A stretch of 64,000 nt of DNA, from the NCBI GenBank assembly GCA_947179485.1, contig OX359246.1, positions 3,410,001 to 3,474,000 of the forward strand, read 5' to 3'. This document shows, piece after piece, positions 1-9,871 of the stretch. The first letter of the stretch is position 1. The number at the start of each line of letters is the position of its first letter. The DNA is from Allacma fusca (taxonomy: Eukaryota > Arthropoda > Collembola > Symphypleona > Sminthuridae). The notes below the pieces were generated by a model that worked only from the letters and a program-made list of their open reading frames with translations, was not told the DNA's origin and did not search any database. Made by a program: the position numbers and the translations under genes.

Positions 1-128
1 GCGGATATTCGATTTTAATTTACTACAACAGCCAATCAGATAAAATCCTTAACTGCGATCATAAAATTTGCATTTCATAGTCCATGTGATATGCAAGAAA
101 ACCCCAAAGTTTACGAAACAAAAAAATC

Positions 129-149
129 ATGAGACAAGGCAGGTTATAA
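129..149 (+). other. short upstream ORF (6 codons)
   Basis: An ATG opens a 6-codon frame that stops at TAA, five bases before the ATG of the possible secreted-peptide ORF. If both lie on one mRNA it could lower translation of the peptide. Seen in sequence only; such tiny frames are common by chance. Confidence 0.2.
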
Positions 150-153
150 AATC

Positions 154-270
154 ATGATTAACCCATTTATGATATTACTGCTGCTGTTGTGTATGATCAG
201 CTCAGGTGTCAGTGCTTCAAATGATATCTTTTGCTCTTTTGAGGGAAAACCCAATCCCTGTAACAATTAA
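154..270 (+). CDS. possible small secreted peptide, 38 aa
   Basis: The frame runs from ATG to TAA and encodes 38 residues. Residues 1-21 look like a classical signal peptide: a short polar start, a hydrophobic core (MILLLLLCMI), then a small-residue region ending in GVSA as a plausible cleavage site. The predicted mature part is 17 residues (SNDIFCSFEGKPNPCNN) with two cysteines that could close one disulphide loop. I do not recognise the family. It could be a short secreted effector or regulatory peptide, the 5' exon of a longer gene, or chance. No promoter was identified and the window begins only 153 bases upstream. The signal-peptide shape is visible; secretion and function are inference. 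Confidence 0.35.
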   Translation: MINPFMILLLLLCMISSGVSASNDIFCSFEGKPNPCNN

Positions 271-1869
271 TTATCATGAAGTATACATCTTATTTGAACT
301 TTTGTCAGCCCATGGGAAATATTCACAGATTAAATCTAATACGGAAAGTATTCGAAGAATACAATCATTTCAATCAGGCTGACGTTGATTAGATGAAAGT
401 AAAGTTAATTTAGACTATTTTTCAATTTAATGCTTAATAATCATCGTTACGCGATCATTTGAGTCTTCGCGTAGGGTGGGGTCAGCTACCACCGTGAATT
501 ATTAGGACGAATTTTAAGTTTTTTCAAAATTTTATAATTTTGTTCATAAAAACTATCATCACGATTTCAACCACATAACCAATAACCAGTTTACATAATC
601 AATAATCACAAAAGATTTCATTGAAATCGATTCATTAGTTTTATAGTACACTGACATTGGCCTTGAAGTCCAAAATTTCAAGAACTGTTTTCTCAAACAC
701 TATCCGGCCGATTTCAACCAAATACGAATTTAGGCTAATTTTTTATACAAGTCCTATAGTTTTAATGAAATTCATTCTCGTTTAATCAGAATCCTTCAAT
801 CGGATGATCAGAAAAGAAAAGAAAACAAACAAATGCAATGAACTTCAGCTATAGTCCAAGTTCAGAAGCTATTATGAGGTGCAACACAAAGCTAATGTGT
901 ATATACTGCTACATCTGGGATCATCGATCGTACGCGCTGCTGAAAATCAAAACATGATTGACAGATGAATTCCGCGTCCGTAGTACAAACGAAAGCAGGG
1001 TGTTTTCAATTATTGACTATCCCATACAATGACATGTGTGTGAATCAGATGTGCTCAGACATACAATTACTTAATGTTAAATTAATGCATTATTCTGTTA
1101 ATTATTAGTGTTAAATTCTTGTGCTAGACCCTGAAGATAAATAACGTTCTAGTACATGCAATAATTGTATTGATGCACATGGACGATAAATAAGATTGAT
1201 CTTATCCGAGGAAAAATATCGCTCATAGCATTAGTACAACGCATTAAATAGGTCGTGTTTAACCTGAGTCAACGCACCGGGATTAATTGTAGAAAGCGTG
1301 TGTTCTTCGATTTCGTTGAAGTATTTAGCAAAAGTAGTTAGCCGCAATGATTATTGAATTATAAAATCTATTAGAAGCATTATCCATTGTTTGGAAGTAA
1401 ACTGAATCGTAGGCCCAGAATTTCCCGCCAGGTCATGCCCAATTTTTGAATTCGAATTTTGCTTTGTTTAATTCGTTAGCAATAGAAGTATTTCAGGAAA
1501 ATCAATATTGTTATTTTATGTAACAGGTCCTACTGTACTACCATTATTGGGACACCTTCCACTACTCGGAAGTCATCCTTGGTAAATTTTACAGAGGTGG
1601 AAGATGACTTACGGCCCTGTAATTGGGATTTTGGTTGGAAGCTATCGGTAATTTATAAATGTTTGCAATTAGTGACAGTTGGTTTAGAAAATAATTGGTT
1701 AAGATTTGGTTCGAAAAGGTATTGTGTGCAGATGCAGAATAAAATATAATCACGATTTTGGTATTTATGGCCTTGGCGTTTTTGAGGTTGGTTTGGAGCA
1801 ATTTTTATTGCAGCTTCTGAAAAGAGATTTGCTTGGCGTCTACGGAACGGGTCGCTTGGAATTTATATA
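271..1869. other. intergenic, nothing recognised
   Basis: AT-rich unique-looking sequence with no supportable exon, RNA gene or strong repeat. Open frames here are short and compositionally random. Confidence 0.6.
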
Positions 1870-2135
1870 AGATTCCTTCTAAATTGCATGAATCCCCAAT
1901 AAAAATAGTTTGTAATTTGTGCTTTAAAAAATGTCAATCAAATGCAGGCTGTCTGGAAAAAAGGAAAACTAATAAACGAGAATTTCGATTAGAACTCTTT
2001 AAACTAAATTTTTAAACTTTTGTTTTGCTAAATTTTATCCTGAAATTATAGGGACTTTATCCAGTGACATTTCCTACTAGCGTTGACTCAAATCTGAATC
2101 TCTCAAATATCCCAAACTTTAATTACTATATGATA
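1870..2135 (+). repeat. diverged repeat, copy 1
   Basis: This segment aligns by eye with 2735-3010. Shared blocks include GTGCTTTAAAAA, an AAACTAATAAACGA-like stretch, TTTAAACTAAATTTTT, GTGACATTTCC and CAAACTTTAAT. The copies differ by many substitutions and by an insertion in copy 2. The small open frames inside are not conserved between copies, which argues against coding. Most likely an old dispersed or tandem repeat. Confidence 0.6.
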
Positions 2136-2734
2136 ACTTTACCATACTTGCACTTTTGGCCCAAAGTTCAGATTGAGTTCCATTCAAATCCCAAAAATTT
2201 CAATTCCGCTTGTCCAAAGCTTGTTATAGTTCAGTATAAATCACTCCGTACTTTCCAGTGGTACATTCAGTTAATTACATCTTTGCTAGTATTCTTTCGA
2301 ATTTCAATTCAATTCATTACATACTTTTGTGTAGTTAAGGTTAGTTCGCTGTCTCTGTCTCTGTCATTAGCAGTCAATTAGTGCAAGTCATTTATGATAT
2401 ATTTAAGTGACATTTAGTTATATTTTTATAGCTGACTTTGAACTTTAACTAAAGCACGATTTTTTCTAAATGACTGATTAGATAACTACTTTCAAAACTC
2501 CAATGTTTTGAAAGCAGTATTGACTTTGAGTGTTATGGTAAACGATCGATATAAGAAAGCCAAGCTTACAATTATTGAATCATTATTAATTAATGCGATG
2601 TCGCCTAAAATGTGCCAAGTATGCATTATGAATTATAAGAAACCAGCTTGTAAATAACTATTCCTTTGATTTGTAATTTATTTAATTAAATTTCGCTTAA
2701 CGTTAATAGGACTTATTGTAAGAAAGGCTCCTTT

Positions 2735-3010
2735 AAAATTACACTAAAACCCAATCAAATTACTTTGCAATCTGTGCTTTAAAAATTTTAGTAAAACGGG
2801 ACCATCTGGGAAAAAAAGGAAAAATAATAAACGATAATTTTGATTAGAACTTTTTAAACTAAATTTTTGTTGTGGTAAATTTAATCCTTAAATTATAAGA
2901 AGTTTATCCCGTGACATTTCCTTCTAATGGTGGCCAAAGGATATTTCGGCATTCACTTTGTCTTTTTTCGGAATCTCTCAACTATCCCAAACTTTAATAA
3001 CCAAATAGTA
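2735..3010 (+). repeat. diverged repeat, copy 2
   Basis: Partner of the repeat at 1870-2135, about 870 bp downstream in the same orientation. It carries an extra block around 2930-2975 that copy 1 lacks. It lies just upstream of the larger 3.16 kb duplication. Confidence 0.6.
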
Positions 3011-3224
3011 CATATACTGTATTGTTCTGTATTCATGAGTTGCCAAATTGGGGAATGTGTGTTATGACACAGCACTTAAGGCAAACGAAAAATGTTTCTT
3101 TAGGTTTGTGGACCACCATTGTTGACGTTCACGGGATGGAGGCAATCTAAACCTAAATAAACTTCTAAATAAATGCAAACTGTTTATTATACATCACATT
3201 AAACAATAATTATTATTGATTTCT

Positions 3225-3480
3225 ACTATTTTTGCCAACGCGAATTTTGAAAATCCTTGATCCTTTTTCAGCAGTGATATTTAAAAGCTTAGTGACCTCT
3301 GTGCAGGGAAATGCAGAAATGGTCTTCCATCGTGATTTACAAAAATCCGTCCCCTGCCCTACAGAAAAACGTTTAAGACCCACTTGAATTTCAAGTTACA
3401 CTGTAATTCCATCTTGAATTTGATTTGGCATTTGGCATCGAAGTCGAATTTCAAGTTGTATTTGAGCACAAATTAGAAAC
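3225..3480 (+). repeat. highly conserved ~255 bp block, copy A
   Basis: By eye this block matches 6381-6640 with only about ten differences, while the rest of the duplication has drifted much further. It contains a pyrimidine-rich tract ending TTTTTCAG, which resembles a splice acceptor. The minus-strand frame open in copy B is broken here by a TAG, so protein coding is not supported. Possibly a younger mobile fragment present in both copies, a gene-conversion tract, or a constrained non-coding element. Confidence 0.6.
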
Positions 3481-6380
3481 TTAATACAGACTATTCACAG
3501 GTAAGTAGATCATTTTGCGTTTAAAGAATTCCGTATCTAGGTCATTTTACCTTTAATAAAACATTAAATATCCTAAAATTGCTTTTTACAGACTTTCTCC
3601 TAAGCTGAAAATAATTAAAATTTGAACAAATCAATGAAATCACAACATTTAAATAACAGTAGATTTCTCCATTGTCATTTGGTTTGAATATTTCACCTAC
3701 AAATTTTATTTTTACGGAAACATTTTAATAATTTAATCCTGTAGTTATCTCGAGATAGAACATGCTCACAACTAAACATTTCAAGCAGTGCTTGTCGCAA
3801 ACAAACACGCATGAATGTTTAAATTTATAAATTGTTACTACTGTATTTTGTAGACATGAGTGAATACATAATGCGAAGGGCATGAAAAATTAAAGCACCG
3901 GTTTTCTTAACTGCTTTTAATTCTTCGGACCTCCATACATCTTAAAATTATTTAGACGTGAGGACAATACCGCCGTGCAAGTATACAGTCGCTGTGTTCT
4001 GGAATTACTTTCTGTTGCCCAATTAGTTGTGACCGCAGGTAATAAAAATGACATTTGTTTTTAATTATTTGCATTGAGCCAGGTTGGATGTAAAAATGAA
4101 TATTAAAACTGCGCGCCACGTGCAATGACCGGCAAGGGCACGCCAAATCGCCACCATGGTAACAGCATGAAGCCTGAAATACTAGACTATTACCTAATGC
4201 AATAGGGCTTGCAAAGCATTAGTCATTGTGACTACATAACCCTGCTGTGAATCTAAATACATATACGCTGGCTGTAATAATAATGAAAGATTCCCAGGTC
4301 CATAAAACCCAATTCTTGTGATTGCAGTAACTTTGTTTATACAAAAATGACATACACACTAAACACGGCCAAACGTCAAAGTTATTTACTTGAATGACAT
4401 TTATGCTTCTACGTGCGTAATTAATAAAACACATGGAAGCTGCTTTGTTTTACGCTGAACAAAGCACGTGTAATATTTTTATATTTTGTGGGATGCTCTA
4501 CTGTTGCGTCTAACTTTGTGATCGAAGATATTTCGACTTATGTGTAAGAGGTTCATGAAACATTTAACGTGATTCCTTGCGGTTTTTTATGCTACGTGTA
4601 TAATTATTTAATCAAATCCGAAAAGTTCAAATCAAATCAACGATTCAATCCCAGGTTATTAGAATCTTGATTATGTTCCGACAACTGTAATACACGTGTA
4701 TGTATTTTTCATGCTAGATACATTTGCTCCCATTTATTGTAGATGTTGTGTATTTGTGCTTTGTGTTTACAAATTTAAAATAGGAACTTATGTAGGAAAT
4801 ATGTTTGCATAAATAACGATTTTGAGACCTGAAACTGCTATAACGCTTAACTGCTATTAGATTTTGAACTTTACTCTACTCTCGCTCGTATCAATTTTCC
4901 CTTCTCATAGCCCTCAAATAATTAAACACTGGAGAATGTTCCGATTTTAGAAGAATTTTTTGAGCACACTTTGTCGCTTTTGTCCATTAAACGTTTATAC
5001 ACAGGTGTTCTTATTTGATGCTCCCCAAGCAGTACTGTCAATCGGAACACAAATAAGGTAGGAGTAATAATTGTACCTTTCCTGGTCTTTGACAGGCGGA
5101 TCATGTAATCATACTAACTCGTGTACTTTTTTTTATTTTATGGGATAATTTGCCTGAACTTAACCTTTCGGAACGAAGATAATTCGACGTCTGTCTAGTT
5201 GGGTGTTTATTAAGAAATTGTGGAATGTCAGTCCAGTTTTGATATGACACTTGTATAATTACGCGTTCATGAAACTCCATGCCAAAGTAGAATTTCATAC
5301 CCAGGTGATAAGCATCTTCATTATTATTTTACAGTAACTTTGCTGTAGTTTACATACCTGATTGTCTTTTCCTTGTTACCTGCAGGCGTTTCCAGAAGCA
5401 GCTCTGTATTTATGTGGCTCAAAACTTTAAAATGTGAAACTCTGTAAAAATTATTTCTATCAAATAAGGATTTAAATTTAAGCAAGTTTATTTTTTAAAA
5501 TGTCTTGATGAGTTTTTTTCGCTTCAAAGAAATCGTTTTGTACCTTTCCAAATTAAACATCCACATTTTGAGCGTAGAGTACAGTTTGGAGGGAGTGGAT
5601 CCCGCCCTATTTAAACGAAAATAAGCTTCTACAAAATTTATGTACAGAGAAACAAATTGAAGTTACGTGTTTAAAATATTTGAATATTCCTTTGACGTGT
5701 ATAAACACTCAATGCATTAGGGAAAACGATGCCTTCTTGCGACTTGTATCCACTAAAGTATATGCATTATGAAAGCAAAATGAAAAAGAAAATTCAATGG
5801 GTTTTATACATATAAATTGATATTAATACGCATAATAATAAACTCATTCGGACGCTTGCAATATATACCTTTAGTACGTTTGAGTTAGTATGAATTGAAT
5901 TTGGTGTTTGCACGTACAACAATTCAATAGCAAACGCCAATATTACTAGTATTTAACGACGATGCTGTCGCAAGGGAATATTTGGAACGAGAAATATTGT
6001 TTAGATCCCCGAATTAAAATACCGCAGCAAATTTGAACGTTCATGCTCGCAAAATTGAATCCCATTGAATATTTTTTTCCTGCGAATCATTTTTACAAAA
6101 ATACCCCCTTAGCTCCGCTTAAGTCAATTTGAATTCAAATTACACTTTGAAGTCTTACTTTCGCAAAATTTGACATCAAGGTTGTTATTTGGTTGCAACT
6201 GTTCAAACTCAAACAATACTTAAAACGTTATGCTCCAAATAAATTAATGAGGAGGGGTTTTAATTTTGCTAACAGGAATTTTTGAATTTATTGGCTAGTT
6301 TTACGTAGAATGTGTTATACAGACAAGGGATGTTTAGATTATTTGACCCTATTTGTAAGGGTTTGACGTCTTGTAGTGAA
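3225..6380 (+). repeat. upstream copy (A) of a diverged ~3.16 kb tandem duplication
   Basis: Sequence from 3225 is repeated in the same orientation from 6381. Matching blocks stay in order: 3225-3480 with 6381-6640, 3955-4100 with 7090-7235, 4295-4340 with 7425-7470, 4860-4940 with 7900-7980, 5095-5345 with 8690-8945, and about 5900-5950 with 9310-9365. Copy A has roughly 125 bp near 4680-4805 that copy B lacks. Within the copy, blocks starting CCCAGGT and followed by an 'attagaatctt' or 'gataagcatctt' stretch recur near 4296, 4651 and 5301, so the unit itself looks built from smaller subrepeats. No coding frame is shared with copy B. Confidence 0.75.
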
Positions 6381-6640
6381 ACTATTTTTGCCAACGCGAA
6401 TTTTGAAAATCCTTGATCTTTTTTCAGCAGTGATATTTAAAAGCTTAGTGACCTATGTGCAGGGAAATGCAGAAATGGTCTTCCATCGTGATTTACAAAA
6501 ATCCGTCCCCTGCCGTACAGAAAAACGTTTAAGACCCACTTGAATTTTAAGTTACACTGTAATTCCATCTTGAATTTGGTTTGGCATTTGACATCAAAGT
6601 CAAATTTCAAGTTGTATTTGAGCACAAACTAGAAACTTAA
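6381..6640 (+). repeat. highly conserved ~255 bp block, copy B
   Basis: Near-identical to 3225-3480. On the minus strand a 62-codon frame runs through 6437-6625, but copy A has a stop in the same frame, so I do not call it a gene. Confidence 0.6.
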
Positions 6641-8072
6641 TCCAGACATTCCACGGGCATGTAGATTATTTCTCTTTTAAATAAATCCTTATCTAGGTCA
6701 TTTTGTATATAATAAAAAAAACAAACCCAGAATTTTAAACTCAACTGAAAGCAATTAAATATATTAATATACTATTAATATAATTAATTAATATATCAAT
6801 AAAATATCCCCATATTTAAATATAAGTGGCCTTCTGAATTTTCATTTTTTGAATATCGAACCTACAGTATCTTTTTATGGGAACTTTGGAGTAATTTTAT
6901 CCTAGTTAATATCAAAATAGAATATGATCGTAGCTAAAATAATGAAGCAGTGGTTGTGGAAAACGGACATGCATCAAAGTTTGAAATGATGAATTTTACC
7001 ATGAATAGACATGAGTAAATATCTGATGCGAGGACAAGAAAAGCAATGGTTTTCATAATTGTTTTTAATTACATCTTAGAATTATAAGTTCTTGAGAACA
7101 ATACATCCGTGTAAGTATACAGTCGCTATATTCTAGAATTACTTTCTGTTGCGCAATAAGTTGTGACCGCGGGTAATAAAAATTATTCTTGTTTTTAGTT
7201 ATGTACCATGCGTCAGGTTGGATGTGAAAATGATCACACACGTGCAGTGCCCAGCAAGGTCAAGCCAAATCGAAACAATGGTAGCGAACCTGAAGTACAG
7301 GACTATTACGGTTCGGATGAAATAATGTCCATTCCGTGCAAAGCCTTAGTCATTCGTACGACTATAAAAACTACTGTGAAATCAAATACATATACGCTGC
7401 CAATAATAATTATTATACATTCCCAGGTCAATTAAAATCAACTCTTATAATTGCAGTAGTTTTGTTCATATAAAACTGACATGCACACTAATCAGGCCAA
7501 ACTTCAATGTTGTTTTCTTGAATGGCATTTATGTTTCTACGTGCTTACCTTACCAAACACATGGAAGCCGGTTTTTGTTACGCTGCATGCACCACCTATA
7601 AAACTTTTATATTTGTGGGATGCTATGCTGTTTAGACTAACTTTGTGATTGAAGATAATTTGACTTGGACGTAATTCGCCATTCATTAAAAAGTTTCATG
7701 GAACGATGAATGTGATTCCCGACGGTTTTGATATGCGACGTGTATTATTATCTCACCAAACCCAAAGAGTTCAAATCAAAGCAACAATATATTCCCAGGC
7801 CATTAGAATCTTGATTTGTTTCCTTGTTGTAAGAATGATGTTTGCATAAATAACGATTTTGAGACCTGGAAGTGCTATTGCCTTTAACTGATATTAACTT
7901 ATTTCCTACACTACGCTAGCTCGTATCAATTTTGCGGTTCTCATAGTCTTAAATAATTAAACATTTGACAATGTTTGGATTATACACTAATTTTTTGTGT
8001 GAATTTTGTGGCTATTGTCCATTAAACGTTTATATTCAGTTGTTATTACTTAATGCTCCACAAGCACTTATA

Positions 8073-8627
8073 GCTAGCATAGAGCCGTCATAAAAGACCC
8101 TGGGCTTATAATATATGAAAATCATAAAGAGGGAACCTAAATCATTCCGAGCTGCTCTTAAGAAACCAAAAGGCTTGTTTTCATGACCACCATATGACTT
8201 TAAATACTTCCAAAACCCTACTTTACATTATCTACTCTTATCTTATCCCTCTTGACTAAAGTACTATATACGAAAATGCCGGAACGTTTATGTAACTTAT
8301 GACAAAATACAACACTCCATGTAGTACAATTACACAAGCATTAGCAATAAACTATGGAAATTCAGAAACTGCCTAAACCCGACAGAAGTTTTCCTAGTAT
8401 ATGCATAATATTTAAGATTTAGCTTAAAGTTTCCAATGGTAAACGAATCGAAATACTCAGGTACAGTATTCAGAAGTTCATCATTCCGTTATACTCAAAT
8501 AGTTACGACATTGTTTGTGAACATTAAATTACTTACAGGGCAGTGTCAGTACTAACGCCTGAGCAATGCCCATGACCCTGCAGAGCACACTTCATGAGTA
8601 TGATAATGCGGTCAAAAGGCCTTGCTA
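8073..8627. mobile_element. ~555 bp segment present only in duplication copy B
   Basis: Copy A reads directly from 'gctccccaagcag' (about 5025) into 'caatcggaacacaaataagg' (about 5040). In copy B the equivalent blocks ('gctccacaagcac' and 'caatctgtacacaaataagg') are separated by about 555 bp. That is either an insertion in B or a deletion in A. No long frame, terminal inverted repeat or clear target-site duplication is obvious, so the mobile-element label is only a guess. Confidence 0.35.
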
Positions 8628-9496
8628 TCAATCTGTACACAAATAAGGCCAGAGTAATAACTGTACCTCCCCTGGTCTATAACAGCCGGATCGTGTAATC
8701 CCAATAAATCGTGCGATTATTTTTTATTTGATAATTTGCCGGTTAACATTGTGAACGGAGAGAATTCGATTCTAGTCTAAATGGGCGTTTATTAGGTAAT
8801 TGAGAACAGTCAGATCGGCTTTAAAAAATCACTTGTGTAATTATGCGTTCATCAAACTCGGAAAATCCAAACCAAAATGGGATTTAATTCCCAGGTGATA
8901 AGCATCTTTATTATGTTTTTACAGTAACTTTGCTGCGGTTTATATACGTTATTCTCATTTCCTTGCAAGCTACACGCGTTTTCAGAAGAAGCACTGTAAA
9001 TGTATGTAGCCTACAAAGTTAAAATGCGAAAATCTGTAAAAAGTATTTCTGTCAAATAAGTATTTAAATTTAATAAAATACATTCTTTACAATTATCTTA
9101 TACGGGGGGAAACAAAACATCGTCTGAGGACAAAGTACATAAGTATTTAAAAAACTTCATAATTCAATTGAGCAATAATTATACAAACAATTGTGCAAAA
9201 ATTACTAAACATTGATAATGTTGAAGATTTTAATCAATTAGTTGATAGTTAATTGACATTAATACAAATAATAATAAACTTAAAAATAAAATATAGCTAT
9301 GTACGTCAATTGAGTTTGGTGTTTGCACACAAAACTTTAAAAAAAAACAAACGCCAATGTTACTTGTTGTTCGATCGCCATATCTTGAAATTATTCAGCT
9401 CACATTCGAATAAATATGTGTAAAGAAATCTTTTTTATCCAAGTGCGTCATACGTTTATTTTAAACAATGCACGTGTGCATACCTTATATTAGAAA

Positions 9497-9589
9497 ATGA
9501 AAAACAGTCATCACAACATGTTTCTATTCCTGCAATGGTGTTTGTTATACATCCTGCTGTTAATAAGTGCACATGGAATTGTTCAATGA
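9497..9589 (+). CDS. possible signal-peptide-like micro-ORF, 30 aa
   Basis: A 30-codon frame begins MKNSHHNMFLFLQWC and continues into a hydrophobic core (LLYILLLISA) followed by HGIVQ and a TGA stop. It reads like a signal peptide with almost nothing behind it. It ends 43 bp before the TATA box of the terpene synthase. It may be the remnant of a decayed secreted-protein gene, part of a spliced exon (a GTAGGT lies just after the stop), or chance. No homology is recognised. Confidence 0.2.
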   Translation: MKNSHHNMFLFLQWCLLYILLLISAHGIVQ

Positions 9590-9631
9590 AATTGTAGGTT
9601 GTCTTTTGATTTAAATCTCATCGATTAGTGA

Positions 9632-9639
9632 TATATAAA
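9632..9639 (+). promoter_or_regulatory. TATA box of the terpene synthase gene
   Basis: TATATAAA, followed by an initiator-like gCAGTat with its A at 9663, about 31 bp downstream. That is the usual spacing for metazoan TATA-to-start. The downstream gene starts at 9872, giving a predicted 209-nt leader if unspliced. Placement is inferred from motif and spacing only. Confidence 0.55.
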
Positions 9640-9660
9640 GCCAAGCGTTCGTACATCGGC

Positions 9661-9666
9661 GCAGTA
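9661..9666 (+). promoter_or_regulatory. initiator-like site, predicted transcription start
   Basis: The core CAGT (9662-9665) fits the arthropod Inr core loosely. Its support is the distance to the TATA box at 9632. Confidence 0.4.
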
Positions 9667-9670
9667 TCAA

Positions 9671-9703
9671 ATGCACAACAGTAAATCTCATTACTTCTGT
9701 TAG
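9671..9703 (+). other. uORF in the terpene synthase leader
   Basis: A 10-codon frame (ATGCACAAC...TGTTAG) lies entirely in the predicted 5' leader, starting 8 bases after the predicted start site. It could reduce translation of the main frame, or be removed if the leader is spliced. Confidence 0.3.
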
Positions 9704-9871
9704 CACTTCTATTGCGTATAGTTTTGCACAATATTATCCATTTATAATTTTTTGTATACAATATCGTTTAATTGAAGACTGTTTCTACTTCAAATCGCCA
9801 ATAATCATCTTAGTAAATCCTTTAATCAAATTATTATTTTAATACTGTCACTTGAGAAACATATCAGAAAT

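Larger units (their letters stand above)
6381..9390 (+). repeat. downstream copy (B) of the diverged ~3.16 kb tandem duplication
   Basis: Collinear with 3225-6380, ending about 240 bp before the TATA box of the terpene synthase. Overall divergence is large, with many indels, so the event is old. The CCCAGGT subrepeat blocks recur near 7427, 7797 and 8893, mirroring those of copy A. The right boundary is approximate because the similarity fades after the shared block at 9310-9365 (tttggtgtttgcac, caaacgccaa). Confidence 0.75.

Noticed and set aside
6437-6625. Minus-strand frame in the conserved 255-bp block
   Set aside because: The equivalent frame in the other copy has an in-frame TAG.
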